NCBI GenBank assembly: GCA_964563925.1
Contig: CAZLZD010000021.1
Coordinates: forward strand, 7,485 to 71,484
Length of the DNA stretch: 64,000 nucleotides
Source: JAUILA01 sp964563925
Lineage (GTDB): Bacteria > Bacteroidota > Bacteroidia > Cytophagales > Cyclobacteriaceae
Reading direction: 5' to 3'
The translations under genes were made by a program, and so were the position numbers. Below the pieces are notes generated by a model. That model ran no database searches and had not been told where the DNA came from. It saw nothing but the letters and a program-made list of their open reading frames with translations. Positions 34,677 to 43,599 of the stretch are shown piece after piece. Each line of letters opens with the position of its first letter. The stretch's first letter is position 1.

Positions 34677-35930
34677 ATGGATAAAATAGGAATTATCGGT
34701 CTTGGTTATGTGGGATTACCGCTGGCCGTTGCCTTTGGCAAGAAGCGGGAGGTGATAGGATTTGATATCAATGAACATCGCATCGGTGAGTTAAAGGCAG
34801 GGCGTGATCATACGCTTGAGGTAAGTCCGGAAGACCTGGCCGATGCCAGTCAGCTTGCATTCTCCCACCAGATTGAGGACCTGAAAGACGTCACGATCTT
34901 TATCGTGACCGTTCCCACTCCCATTGACAATTACAAGAATCCTGACCTTACCCCCCTTATCTCTGCCAGCAGGGCCATAGGTAAGGTCCTGAAAAAGGAC
35001 GACCTGGTCATCTATGAATCCACCGTATTCCCGGGGTGTACGGAAGAGGTTTGTGTACCCGAACTGGAAAAAGTGAGCGGGTTAACCTACAATAAGGATT
35101 TTTTCTGCGGTTATTCCCCCGAACGAATCAACCCGGGAGATAAAGTGCACAGGCTGGAAACAATCCGGAAAGTCACCAGCGGCAGCACCCCCGGGGTGGC
35201 CGAAAAAGTGGATGCCCTGTATCGTTCCATCATCACAGCCGGAACGCACAAAGCCGGCAGTATCCGGATTGCCGAGGCGGCGAAGGTCATTGAAAACTCA
35301 CAGCGTGATCTGAATATTGCCTTTGTAAATGAACTTGCCGTCATTTTCGGTAAAATGGGCATTGATACCCATGAAGTGCTGGAGGCGGCGGGAACCAAAT
35401 GGAACTTTCTACCCTTCCGGCCGGGACTTGTGGGCGGGCACTGTATTGGCGTGGACCCCTATTACCTTACGTACAAGGCAGAAAGTATCGGGTATCACCC
35501 GGAGGTGATCCTCGCAGGACGCAGGATCAATGATAATATGGGTATGTACGTGGCAAATGAAGTGATAAAGCTCATGGCCAATCAGGATAACCCGATCAAA
35601 AACAGCAAAATCCTTATTCTCGGGATTACCTTTAAGGAAAATTGTCCCGATATCAGGAACAGCAAGGTAATCGATGTGATCAGGGAGCTGGAAAGTTTCG
35701 GGGCGAGCCTCGATGTATATGATCCTATGGCAGACCAGGACGAAGTACGCCATGAATACGGCATATCCATGCACACCTCCCTCCCTGAAGGGCCCTACAA
35801 TGCGATCGTTCTTGCCGTGGGGCATAAGGAGTTCGAAAATATGGATCTGGATCGCATTTCCCACGAGAATACCGTAGTTTACGACATTAAGGCATTCTTC
35901 GACAAAAACAAGGTGACACGCAGACTATAA
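34677..35930 (+). CDS. UDP-N-acetylhexosamine 6-dehydrogenase (WbpO/TviB-like)
   Basis: A 417-residue NAD-dependent nucleotide-sugar dehydrogenase. The Rossmann motif is IGLGYVGLPLA (6-16), the catalytic cysteine is in LVGGHCIGVDPYY, and the substrate loop KWNFLPFRPG fits the UDP-GlcNAc/UDP-GalNAc branch (TviB/WbpO) rather than UDP-glucose dehydrogenase. It would make a uronic acid form of UDP-HexNAc. It is 5 bases after the epimerase gene and 11 before galE. Confidence 0.88.
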   Translation: MDKIGIIGLGYVGLPLAVAFGKKREVIGFDINEHRIGELKAGRDHTLEVSPEDLADASQLAFSHQIEDLKDVTIFIVTVPTPIDNYKNPDLTPLISASRAIGKVLKKDDLVIYESTVFPGCTEEVCVPELEKVSGLTYNKDFFCGYSPERINPGDKVHRLETIRKVTSGSTPGVAEKVDALYRSIITAGTHKAGSIRIAEAAKVIENSQRDLNIAFVNELAVIFGKMGIDTHEVLEAAGTKWNFLPFRPGLVGGHCIGVDPYYLTYKAESIGYHPEVILAGRRINDNMGMYVANEVIKLMANQDNPIKNSKILILGITFKENCPDIRNSKVIDVIRELESFGASLDVYDPMADQDEVRHEYGISMHTSLPEGPYNAIVLAVGHKEFENMDLDRISHENTVVYDIKAFFDKNKVTRRL

Positions 35931-35941
35931 ACAGATAACTT

Positions 35942-36964
35942 ATGGCAGAGAAAATCATTGTTACGGGAGGCGCCGGATATATCGGATCCCATACCTGTGT
36001 GGAGCTTGTGAAAGCGGGCTTCGAACCGGTTATCATTGATAACTTTTCCAACTCGGAGCCCTACATCGTCGACAGGATCAATGAACTGACCGGCAAAACG
36101 ATCACTGTCCATGAAGGAGACTGTACGGATGCCGGTCTGCTGGAGAAGGTATTCTCAGGGCAGTCTGACATTGCCGGGGTCATTCATTTCGCCGCATTCA
36201 AGGCGGTTGGAGAATCAGCCAGGCTGCCATTGAAATATTATGAGAATAACCTGATGTCCACCATCCACCTGCTCCGGATCATGGACAAGACCGGGGTGAG
36301 CGGACTCGTTTTCTCGTCTTCCTGTACTGTTTACGGACAGCCTGATGTGTTGCCGGTGACAGAGGAAACTCCTCTGAAGCCTGCCGAATCGCCTTATGGC
36401 CGGACCAAGCAAATCTGTGAAGATATAATATCGGATTACCTCCGTACAGGGGTATCAATGAAAGCAGTTTCTCTACGTTATTTCAACCCAATCGGAGCCC
36501 ACCCTTCTTCACGGATCGGTGAATTACCCCGGGGTGTCCCCAACAACCTGGTTCCTTTCATCACCCAGACTGCTGCCGGAATGCGTGAAAAGCTCACGGT
36601 ATTCGGCAACGACTATGATACACCGGACGGAACCTGTATTCGTGATTACATTCACGTGGTTGACCTGGCCCGTGCCCATGTGGCGGCTATCAGGCACCTG
36701 AACGAGGTACGGGAAGGGAATTACTACAATACGTTTAATGTGGGTACAGGCAGAGGCAATTCGGTGCAGGAAGTAATTGATACCTTTCAGGAGGTCAATG
36801 GGGTCAAACTGAATTATGAAATCGGCCCGAGGCGGCCGGGAGATGTGGTGAAGACCTATGCCGACGTATCAAAATCCCGGGAAGCGCTGAACTGGAAAGC
36901 TGAATTCAGCCTGTCGGAAGCACTGAGAGACTCCTGGAACTGGCAAAAACAAATTAAGGCATGA
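35942..36964 (+). CDS. galE: UDP-glucose 4-epimerase
   Basis: A 340-residue SDR enzyme interconverting UDP-glucose and UDP-galactose (and possibly the N-acetyl forms). NAD motif TGGAGYIGSH (8-17), catalytic YGRTK, and SLRYFNPIGAHPSSRIGE identify GalE proper. Length is normal. Its end overlaps rmlA by ATGA, so the operon continues. Confidence 0.95.
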   Translation: MAEKIIVTGGAGYIGSHTCVELVKAGFEPVIIDNFSNSEPYIVDRINELTGKTITVHEGDCTDAGLLEKVFSGQSDIAGVIHFAAFKAVGESARLPLKYYENNLMSTIHLLRIMDKTGVSGLVFSSSCTVYGQPDVLPVTEETPLKPAESPYGRTKQICEDIISDYLRTGVSMKAVSLRYFNPIGAHPSSRIGELPRGVPNNLVPFITQTAAGMREKLTVFGNDYDTPDGTCIRDYIHVVDLARAHVAAIRHLNEVREGNYYNTFNVGTGRGNSVQEVIDTFQEVNGVKLNYEIGPRRPGDVVKTYADVSKSREALNWKAEFSLSEALRDSWNWQKQIKA

Positions 36965-37839
36965 AGGGGATTATCCTTGCCGGCGGTTCCGGCACGCGTT
37001 TATTTCCATTGACGAAATCTGTTTCAAAACAGATTCTTCCGATATACGACAAGCCAATGGTTTATTATCCGTTGTCAGTGCTGATGATGGCGGGCATCAG
37101 GGAAATATTGATCATTTCCACCCCTGACGATCTTCCTCACTTTGAAAATCTGCTCGGAGACGGCTCGCAAATCGGACTTTCGCTCAGCTATGCCGTTCAG
37201 CCCAAACCAGAGGGACTCGCCCAGGCATTCATCATTGGTGAATCATTTCTGGGTAAAGAACCCGCCTGTCTTATCCTGGGCGACAACATCTACTATGGTT
37301 ACGGATTATCCCGGATAGTCCGGGAGGCAGCCAGCCTCGAAAAGGGAGCATTGGTCTTTGGATACTATGTCAATGATCCGGAACGTTACGGTGTCGTGGA
37401 GTTCAATAAAGAAGGAAAGGTCCTTTCCATTGAGGAGAAGCCCGCCAGGCCCAAGTCGAACTACGCGGTTACCGGCCTGTATTTTTATGACAACACAGTC
37501 GTGGAGAAGGCCAAAGAGATCAGGCCGTCCAACCGCGGGGAACTGGAGATCACCGACTTGAATAACCTCTATCTTCAGGAAGGTGCATTAAAGGTCGAGT
37601 TGCTGGGCCGGGGGATGGCCTGGCTTGATACCGGTACCCACCAGTCGTTGCTGCAAGCCAGCAACTTTGTCCACGCCATCGAGGAACGTCAGGGACTGAA
37701 GATAGCCTGCCTCGAAGAAATTGCCTACCGCAGCGGATATATCAGCCGGGAGCAACTCCTCGAGCTGGCCGAACCATTGAAAAAAAATCAATACGGGAAG
37801 TATCTTATCAAAATAGCATCCAACGAATTCCAGGAATGA
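36961..37839 (+). CDS. rmlA: Glucose-1-phosphate thymidylyltransferase
   Basis: A 292-residue nucleotidyltransferase making dTDP-glucose. The signature GIILAGGSGTRLFPLTKSVS (3-22, family GGxGTRL) and PIYDKPMVYYPLS are intact, with ILGDNIYYG and GRGMAWLDTGTH further on. It overlaps both galE and rmlB by four bases. The first step of dTDP-sugar synthesis. Confidence 0.96.
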   Translation: MKGIILAGGSGTRLFPLTKSVSKQILPIYDKPMVYYPLSVLMMAGIREILIISTPDDLPHFENLLGDGSQIGLSLSYAVQPKPEGLAQAFIIGESFLGKEPACLILGDNIYYGYGLSRIVREAASLEKGALVFGYYVNDPERYGVVEFNKEGKVLSIEEKPARPKSNYAVTGLYFYDNTVVEKAKEIRPSNRGELEITDLNNLYLQEGALKVELLGRGMAWLDTGTHQSLLQASNFVHAIEERQGLKIACLEEIAYRSGYISREQLLELAEPLKKNQYGKYLIKIASNEFQE

Positions 37840-38846
37840 AACACCTTCTGATCACCGGCGGCGCAGGATTTATTGGCTCGAATTTCATTCTCTATCTGCA
37901 TGAGAAATACCCAGACTACCGGATTATCAACCTGGACAAGCTTACCTATGCGGGAGACCCTGCCAACCTGGGCGAAGTTGCGGATTCACCTCGGTACGAA
38001 TTTGTCCGGGGAGATATTAACGACCGGGAACTTGTCACTTCCCTGTTTTCACGCCATCAAATCCAGGGGGTGATCCATTTTGCGGCTGAATCCCATGTAG
38101 ACAATTCCATTTCAGGGCCTGAGGCATTTATTAAAACCAATATCAACGGAACCTTTACCCTGCTCGATGTCGCCCGGACTTTCTGGCTTAAGGAGCCATT
38201 CTCCCGCGAGCAGGCCTATGAACATGCGCGCTTCCTGCATATTTCCACCGATGAGGTGTACGGTAGCCTGGGCCCGACCGGCCTTTTCACCGAACAGACA
38301 CCCTATGCGCCCAACAGCCCTTACTCCGCTTCCAAGGCCTCCAGCGATATGCTGGTCAGAAGCTATTTTCACACCTACGGACTCAATGTGGTGACCACCA
38401 ACTGCTCCAATAATTACGGGCCCCGACAGCACGACGAGAAACTGATCCCGGTGATCATTCGAAATGCGGTGCAGGGTAAGCCTATACCTATTTACGGGGA
38501 CGGGGAGAATGTACGGGACTGGTTGTATGTAATGGATCATTGCCGGGGAATTGACCTGGTCTTTCATGAAGGAAGGGAAGGAGAAACCTATAACGTGGGG
38601 GGAAGTAATGAACGGACCAACAACCAGATAGTCAGAACTATATGTGAAATCCTTGACCAGAAAAAACCCCGGTCAGACGGTAAAAGCTATGCCAGCCAGA
38701 TCACTTTTGTCAAGGACAGGGCAGGGCATGACCGGCGCTATGCCATTGATTCATCAAAAATTAAAGATGAATTAGGATGGAATCCAGAAGAGACATTTGA
38801 ATCAGGAATTTTTAAAACGGTTGATTGGTATTTGAAACGTTATTAA
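37836..38846 (+). CDS. rmlB: dTDP-glucose 4,6-dehydratase
   Basis: A 336-residue SDR enzyme making dTDP-4-keto-6-deoxyglucose. NAD motif TGGAGFIGSNF, catalytic region STDEVYGSLG, YSASKASSD and NCSNNYGPRQ are all family-typical. rmlC and rmlD are absent, so the product may feed a sugar other than rhamnose or be completed by genes elsewhere. Confidence 0.96.
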   Translation: MKHLLITGGAGFIGSNFILYLHEKYPDYRIINLDKLTYAGDPANLGEVADSPRYEFVRGDINDRELVTSLFSRHQIQGVIHFAAESHVDNSISGPEAFIKTNINGTFTLLDVARTFWLKEPFSREQAYEHARFLHISTDEVYGSLGPTGLFTEQTPYAPNSPYSASKASSDMLVRSYFHTYGLNVVTTNCSNNYGPRQHDEKLIPVIIRNAVQGKPIPIYGDGENVRDWLYVMDHCRGIDLVFHEGREGETYNVGGSNERTNNQIVRTICEILDQKKPRSDGKSYASQITFVKDRAGHDRRYAIDSSKIKDELGWNPEETFESGIFKTVDWYLKRY

Positions 38847-38875
38847 ATAACTTACTCCCAGTAAATTAATACGCC

Positions 38876-39967
38876 ATTAGCACACTGATTAAATACTCCC
38901 TTACTTCATTTAGTTTCGCGTTCTTTCTGTTTCCGGTCATCATTCACGTGCTGCAAAAAAAGCGGATCCTGGATGTCCCGGACAAACGCAAACTACATGT
39001 TGTGCATAAACCCTCCATGGGGGGAATCCCCATCTTCATGGGTGGGATCTTTGCCATGATGATCTGGCTTCCGGCAGAGTCCTTTGTTGAGGTGCGCTAC
39101 CTTTTCATGGCGCTGTCGCTGATCTTTATCACGGGCCTGAGGGATGACCTCGTCCCGCTTCCGGCCTCCGTTAAACTTGCAGGTCAGATCATTCCTGCCT
39201 GCATCATGATTTACTGGGGCGGGGTAGAATTGAATTCACTGTACGGGTTTGGCAGCGAAACATTATTTCCAGGCATTATTACCTGGGTCCTTTCCCTGTT
39301 CACCATCGTGGTAGTTACAAACAGCTTTAATTTAATTGATGGCCTGGACGGCCTGGCGGGTACAATCAGCCTGATTATCCTGTCTGCATTTGGTATTTGG
39401 TTTTACATGCTGGACCAGGTTGTTCTGAGTTACGTGGCCTTTGCCTGTATTGGCGGGGTGATTGCTTTCCTTCTTTTTAACTGGCAACCCAGCCGGATAT
39501 TTATGGGTGATACCGGGGCACTTATACTTGGCTTTCTGATCACCTGTATGTCTATCATCTTCATTAACAAAAACTTCGCCCTGCCTGAAGGCCACACGTA
39601 TAAGTTCACCGCCACAGTGAGTACATGCTTAGCCGTCATGATTATTCCTCTTCTGGATACATTACGCGTTTTTATCATCCGGGTGAGCCAGGGCAGGTCA
39701 CCCTTTGAGGCAGATAAAAATCACCTGCACCATGAATTGATCAAACTGGGAATGCCGCATTCGACAGCCGTCCTTATCCTTGGAATGGTCAACCTGTCAT
39801 TCATTTTTGTGGTGGTTCTGGGTCAGAATCTTGGAGACAGCATTATGTTTCCGATCATCAGCGTCCTGGTAGCTGTTTACCTGATTATTCTCAAAATTGC
39901 AGGATTACGAAGCGCCCGCAGGGCCCTTTCCTTAAAATCCAAGACACAAAAAGCTGCTATTCAGTAA
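38876..39967 (+). CDS. WecA/TagO-like undecaprenyl-phosphate sugar-1-phosphate transferase
   Basis: A MraY-family membrane protein that would load a sugar 1-phosphate on undecaprenyl phosphate to start a surface glycan. Motifs are DKRKLHVVHKPSMGGIPI, the aspartates in GLRDDLVP, NSFNLIDGLDGLAG, MGDTGALILGF and FEADKNHLHHEL (the His-rich loop of WecA). The start is unclear: the first ordinary start codon is GTG at 38948, but in-frame sequence upstream (SFAFFLFPVII) supplies the first TM helix the family needs. ATT at 38876, CTG at 38885 and ATT at 38888 are the only candidates after the stop at 38867. It converges with cysQ by 36 bases. Confidence 0.85.
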   Translation: MSTLIKYSLTSFSFAFFLFPVIIHVLQKKRILDVPDKRKLHVVHKPSMGGIPIFMGGIFAMMIWLPAESFVEVRYLFMALSLIFITGLRDDLVPLPASVKLAGQIIPACIMIYWGGVELNSLYGFGSETLFPGIITWVLSLFTIVVVTNSFNLIDGLDGLAGTISLIILSAFGIWFYMLDQVVLSYVAFACIGGVIAFLLFNWQPSRIFMGDTGALILGFLITCMSIIFINKNFALPEGHTYKFTATVSTCLAVMIIPLLDTLRVFIIRVSQGRSPFEADKNHLHHELIKLGMPHSTAVLILGMVNLSFIFVVVLGQNLGDSIMFPIISVLVAVYLIILKIAGLRSARRALSLKSKTQKAAIQ

Positions 39968-40690
39968 GTTTTCCTTGTTATACAGGAAAGGATCGGGCCC
40001 CGTTTCCTTCAGAACCCGGCCGCCGGCAGCTTCCACAATTGCCTGACCGGCTGCAGTGTCCCATTCCATAGTCGGACCAAACCGGTAATAAACATCGGCT
40101 TTGCCTTCAGCAACCATACAGAATTTCAGGGAGCTGCCCACCGATATGCTGTCCTGCACATCGTAGCGCTGCAATACCTCCTCCTCCTCAGGAGAAGCAT
40201 GTGACTTGCTCCGCACTGCGATCCGGTCATCCGATTTATTGTTAACCTTCAGTGTGATTTTTTCGGTCCCTTTCAATTTGTAGGCCTCTTCCGCAGTACC
40301 CACATAATAGGTATCGAGTACCGGCGCATAAATAAACCCGGCTACAGGAACACGCTTGTGGATAAGAGCGATGTTTACCGTAAACTCACCGTTCCTGTTA
40401 ATAAACTCCTTGGTGCCATCCAGCGGGTCTACCAGCCAGTAATACTCATAGGAACGTCGCTTTTCATAGGGAATGCCTGCCCCTTCCTCCGACAGGATGG
40501 GGATGTCGGGATAATGCTTCCTGAGCGACTCCATAATGACCTCATGGGATGCCTTGTCGGCCAGGGTCAGCGGCGACTTGTCGTCCTTGTAATCGACGTC
40601 GGAAGCAAGGGCCAGGTTGGAGTATATTTTCATGATGGCATGACCAGCATGACGGGTAATTTCGAGGATAGTGTCTTGATTTATAGTCAT
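39932..40690 (-). CDS. cysQ: 3'(2'),5'-bisphosphate nucleotidase
   Basis: A 252-residue Mg-dependent, Li-sensitive phosphatase of the inositol monophosphatase fold that removes PAP, the by-product of PAPS-using enzymes. Metal-binding motifs are LSEEGAG, DPLDGTKEFI and the C-terminal EWDTAAGQAIVEAAGG. It diverges from cysC by 90 bases, so production and removal of PAPS/PAP are encoded back to back. Confidence 0.94.
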   Translation of the reverse strand: MTINQDTILEITRHAGHAIMKIYSNLALASDVDYKDDKSPLTLADKASHEVIMESLRKHYPDIPILSEEGAGIPYEKRRSYEYYWLVDPLDGTKEFINRNGEFTVNIALIHKRVPVAGFIYAPVLDTYYVGTAEEAYKLKGTEKITLKVNNKSDDRIAVRSKSHASPEEEEVLQRYDVQDSISVGSSLKFCMVAEGKADVYYRFGPTMEWDTAAGQAIVEAAGGRVLKETGPDPFLYNKENLLNSSFLCLGF

Positions 40691-40754
40691 TTTTCAGGGG
40701 TAAGAAGTAAAGCTAGGAAAATATGATAATGTTTAAAACTTTATTAAATAATTG

Positions 40755-40762
40755 TAGCTTTG
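40755..40762 (+). promoter_or_regulatory. Bacteroidota-type -7 element for cysC-cysD-cysN
   Basis: Reads TAGCTTTG, 18 bases upstream of the cysC ATG at 40781. It overlaps a TTG at 40760 that could otherwise have been a start codon. Confidence 0.5.
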
Positions 40763-40780
40763 TCGTTTCAGAAGGAAAAC

Positions 40781-41377
40781 ATGGCAGAAAATATACATCC
40801 GATTTTCGATACGATCCTGCAAACCGGGGAAAAAGAGGCCCTGTTGAAACAACGGGCCGTTGTACTTTGGATGGTAGGTCTGTCAGGATCCGGAAAAAGC
40901 ACCCTGGCACGAGGTCTCGAAAAAGCCCTTCATGAGGAAGGCTTTCTGACTGCATTACTCGACGGGGATAATTTACGATCCGGATTAAATAACAACCTGG
41001 GATTTTCCCAGGAAGACAGAAAGGAGAATATCCGCCGGGCAGCGGAAGCATCCGCTTTGCTGGCTTCCAACGGAGTGGTTACCATTTGCTCGCTGATCAG
41101 TCCGACCCGGGAAATCCGGGCTATGGCCAAAGATATCATTGGTTCAGCGTATCGCGAGGTCTTTGTGGAATGCCCGCTGGAAGTCTGCGAACAACGTGAT
41201 GTAAAAGGCTTGTATGCCAAAGCCCGTAAGGGCGAGATCCGTGATTTCACCGGCATTGATTCTCCGTTTGATCCGCCGCAGTCCCCGAACCTTCGAATTA
41301 ACACCGCTGAAACATCGCTTGAGGAGGCGCTTGAGCAGCTGAAAAAATTTGTATTACCTCAAATCAAGTATACCTGA
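40781..41377 (+). CDS. cysC: Adenylylsulfate kinase
   Basis: A 198-residue APS kinase making PAPS from APS and ATP. The P-loop is GLSGSGKST (33-41), followed by LDGDNLRSGLNNNLGFS, with FVECPLEVCEQRDVKGLY at the lid. Start ATG 40781 is chosen from the promoter position and because AENIHPIF matches family length. It is 4 bases before cysD and is not fused to cysN. Confidence 0.96.
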   Translation: MAENIHPIFDTILQTGEKEALLKQRAVVLWMVGLSGSGKSTLARGLEKALHEEGFLTALLDGDNLRSGLNNNLGFSQEDRKENIRRAAEASALLASNGVVTICSLISPTREIRAMAKDIIGSAYREVFVECPLEVCEQRDVKGLYAKARKGEIRDFTGIDSPFDPPQSPNLRINTAETSLEEALEQLKKFVLPQIKYT

Positions 41378-41381
41378 TTAC

Positions 41382-42287
41382 ATGAGTGCATATAACCTTA
41401 CCCATATAAAGGAACTGGAAGCAGAAGCCATTTATGTCCTGCGTGAAGTCGCGGCCCAGTTTGAGAATCCTGCCCTTCTGTTTTCGGGCGGAAAGGATTC
41501 GATAACGGTCGCACACCTGGCCAGAAAAGCTTTCTTCCCTTCCAAAATCCCGTTTCCACTGGTACATATTGATACCGGTCACAACTTCCCGGAGACGATA
41601 GAATTCCGTGATAAATTTATCCGGGAAATTCATGCCGACCTCATTGTGGGGTCTGTACAGCGTTCCATCGACGAGGGAAAAGTTGCTGAGGAAAAAGGAT
41701 ATGCCGCCAGTCGGAATGCCCTTCAGACCGTGACCCTTCTCGATACGATCGAAGAGCACAAATTTGACGCCTGCATCGGGGGCGCCCGCCGTGACGAAGA
41801 AAAGGCCCGTGCCAAAGAGCGATTCTTCTCGCACCGCGATGAATTCGGTCAGTGGGACCCCAAAAACCAGCGGCCCGAGCTGTGGAATATTTTCAATGGC
41901 AAAAAACACTACGGTGAGAATTTCCGCATCTTCCCTATCAGTAACTGGACTGAAATGGATGTATGGCAATATATTCTCATGGAAAAAATTGAACTTCCCA
42001 GCCTGTACTTTGCACATGACCGCGATGTATTTCGCCGGGATGGTGTATTGATGTCAACCGGAGAATTCATGCAGCGCCGTGAACAGGAGCCGGTGGAGCG
42101 GAAAAAAATACGATTCCGTACCATTGGGGACATGACATGTACCGGGGCGGTGGAATCCAGCGCTGCCAGCCTGGAGGAAATTATTGATGAGGTGGCCGCA
42201 TCACGCGTCACCGAACGCGGAACCCGTTCCGACGATAAAAGGTCAGAAGCAGCCATGGAAGACCGGAAAAAACAAGGCTATTTCTAA
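41382..42287 (+). CDS. cysD: Sulfate adenylyltransferase subunit 2
   Basis: A 301-residue PP-loop subunit of ATP sulfurylase. The PP-loop is LLFSGGKDS (about 28-36); HIDTGHNFPET, ARRDEEKARAKER and the C-terminal TIGDMTCTGAV segment are family landmarks. It forms APS with CysN using GTP hydrolysis. The ATG at 41382 is chosen; an earlier in-frame ATG lies inside cysC. Confidence 0.96.
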   Translation: MSAYNLTHIKELEAEAIYVLREVAAQFENPALLFSGGKDSITVAHLARKAFFPSKIPFPLVHIDTGHNFPETIEFRDKFIREIHADLIVGSVQRSIDEGKVAEEKGYAASRNALQTVTLLDTIEEHKFDACIGGARRDEEKARAKERFFSHRDEFGQWDPKNQRPELWNIFNGKKHYGENFRIFPISNWTEMDVWQYILMEKIELPSLYFAHDRDVFRRDGVLMSTGEFMQRREQEPVERKKIRFRTIGDMTCTGAVESSAASLEEIIDEVAASRVTERGTRSDDKRSEAAMEDRKKQGYF

Positions 42288-42306
42288 TATAATTACGAAC
42301 AGAGGA

Positions 42307-43599
42307 ATGACTGTCAATACACAAGAAAGCGTGGACTCAAAAGGATATCTGGATATGGAATTGCTGCGGTTTACCACCGCAGGGAGCGTTGATGACGGTA
42401 AAAGTACCCTGATCGGACGCCTCCTGTATGATTCCAAGTCTATTTTCGAGGACCAGTACGAAGCCATAGAGGAATCAAGCCGGAAAAAAGGGGATGAAAA
42501 TGTCAACCTGGCACTGCTTACCGACGGACTAAGGGCTGAAAGGGAGCAGGGAATCACTATTGACGTGGCCTACCGCTATTTTGCCACCCCTAAACGCAAA
42601 TTTATAATTGCCGATACCCCGGGGCATATTCAGTATACCCGGAATATGGTGACAGGCGCTTCAACGGCCAACCTGGCCCTTATCCTGGTCGACGCACGTA
42701 AGGGGGTGGTCGAGCAAACCTATCGTCATACATTCATTGCTTCCCTGCTGGGGATTCCTCACATTGTCTTCTGTATCAATAAAATGGACCTGATCGATTA
42801 CGATGAGGGTAAATTTGAGGAAATCAAGGATGCCATCGAGAATTTTTCATCGAAACTGGATGTAAAAGACATCAGGTTTATTCCGATCAGTGCCCTGAAA
42901 GGGGATAACGTAGTTAATACATCGGAAAACACACCATGGTACAAAGGGGGTACACTCCTTTACATGCTCGAAACGATCCATATCGGCAGTGACCATAACC
43001 ACATCGATTGCCGCTTCCCGGTCCAGTGTGTGATCCGTCCGCAATCGGATGAATATCATGACTTCAGGGGGTATGCAGGCAGAATTGCCGGAGGTATCTT
43101 CAAGCCCGGAGACGAGGTAATGGCCCTGCCTTCCGGTTTTACCTCAAAGATCAAGACCATTGAAACGATGGATGGTACGCTCACCGAGGCATTCGCCCCG
43201 CAGTCAGTAACCATCACCCTGGAAGACGAAATAGATATTAGCCGGGGCGATATGATCGTCCGAACCAATAACCGTCCGCATGTGGACCAGGATGTGGAAA
43301 TGATGATTTGCTGGATGAGTGACAGGCCCCTTCAGCTCAATGGCAAATACATGGTTAAGCATACCACGAACGACGTGCGTTGTGTCGTGAAGGATATCCA
43401 GTACAAGGTGGATATCAACACCCTCCACCGCCTGGAGAAGGACAAGGATATCCAGATGAATGACATTGCCAGGGTGCGGATCAGGACGACCAAACCTTTG
43501 TTGTTTGACCGGTATAACCGAAACAGGAATACAGGAAGCCTCATCCTAATCGATGAAGCCACCAATGAAACGGTTGGCGCTGGAATGATCATCACATGA
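42307..43599 (+). CDS. cysN: Sulfate adenylyltransferase subunit 1 (GTPase)
   Basis: A 430-residue EF-Tu-like GTPase subunit. G1 is GSVDDGKST (about 22-30), G3 DTPGHIQYTRNM, G4 NKMD; two beta-barrel domains follow. It ends without a CysC fusion. An upstream in-frame ATG (42184) lies inside cysD and is rejected in favour of 42307, 19 bases after the cysD stop. pheS overlaps its end by 4 bases. Confidence 0.96.
   Translation: MTVNTQESVDSKGYLDMELLRFTTAGSVDDGKSTLIGRLLYDSKSIFEDQYEAIEESSRKKGDENVNLALLTDGLRAEREQGITIDVAYRYFATPKRKFIIADTPGHIQYTRNMVTGASTANLALILVDARKGVVEQTYRHTFIASLLGIPHIVFCINKMDLIDYDEGKFEEIKDAIENFSSKLDVKDIRFIPISALKGDNVVNTSENTPWYKGGTLLYMLETIHIGSDHNHIDCRFPVQCVIRPQSDEYHDFRGYAGRIAGGIFKPGDEVMALPSGFTSKIKTIETMDGTLTEAFAPQSVTITLEDEIDISRGDMIVRTNNRPHVDQDVEMMICWMSDRPLQLNGKYMVKHTTNDVRCVVKDIQYKVDINTLHRLEKDKDIQMNDIARVRIRTTKPLLFDRYNRNRNTGSLILIDEATNETVGAGMIIT

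Noticed and set aside
36215..36412. Antisense ORFs in the sugar operon
   Set aside because: They run opposite well-identified genes such as galE and rmlB and have no start context or domains.
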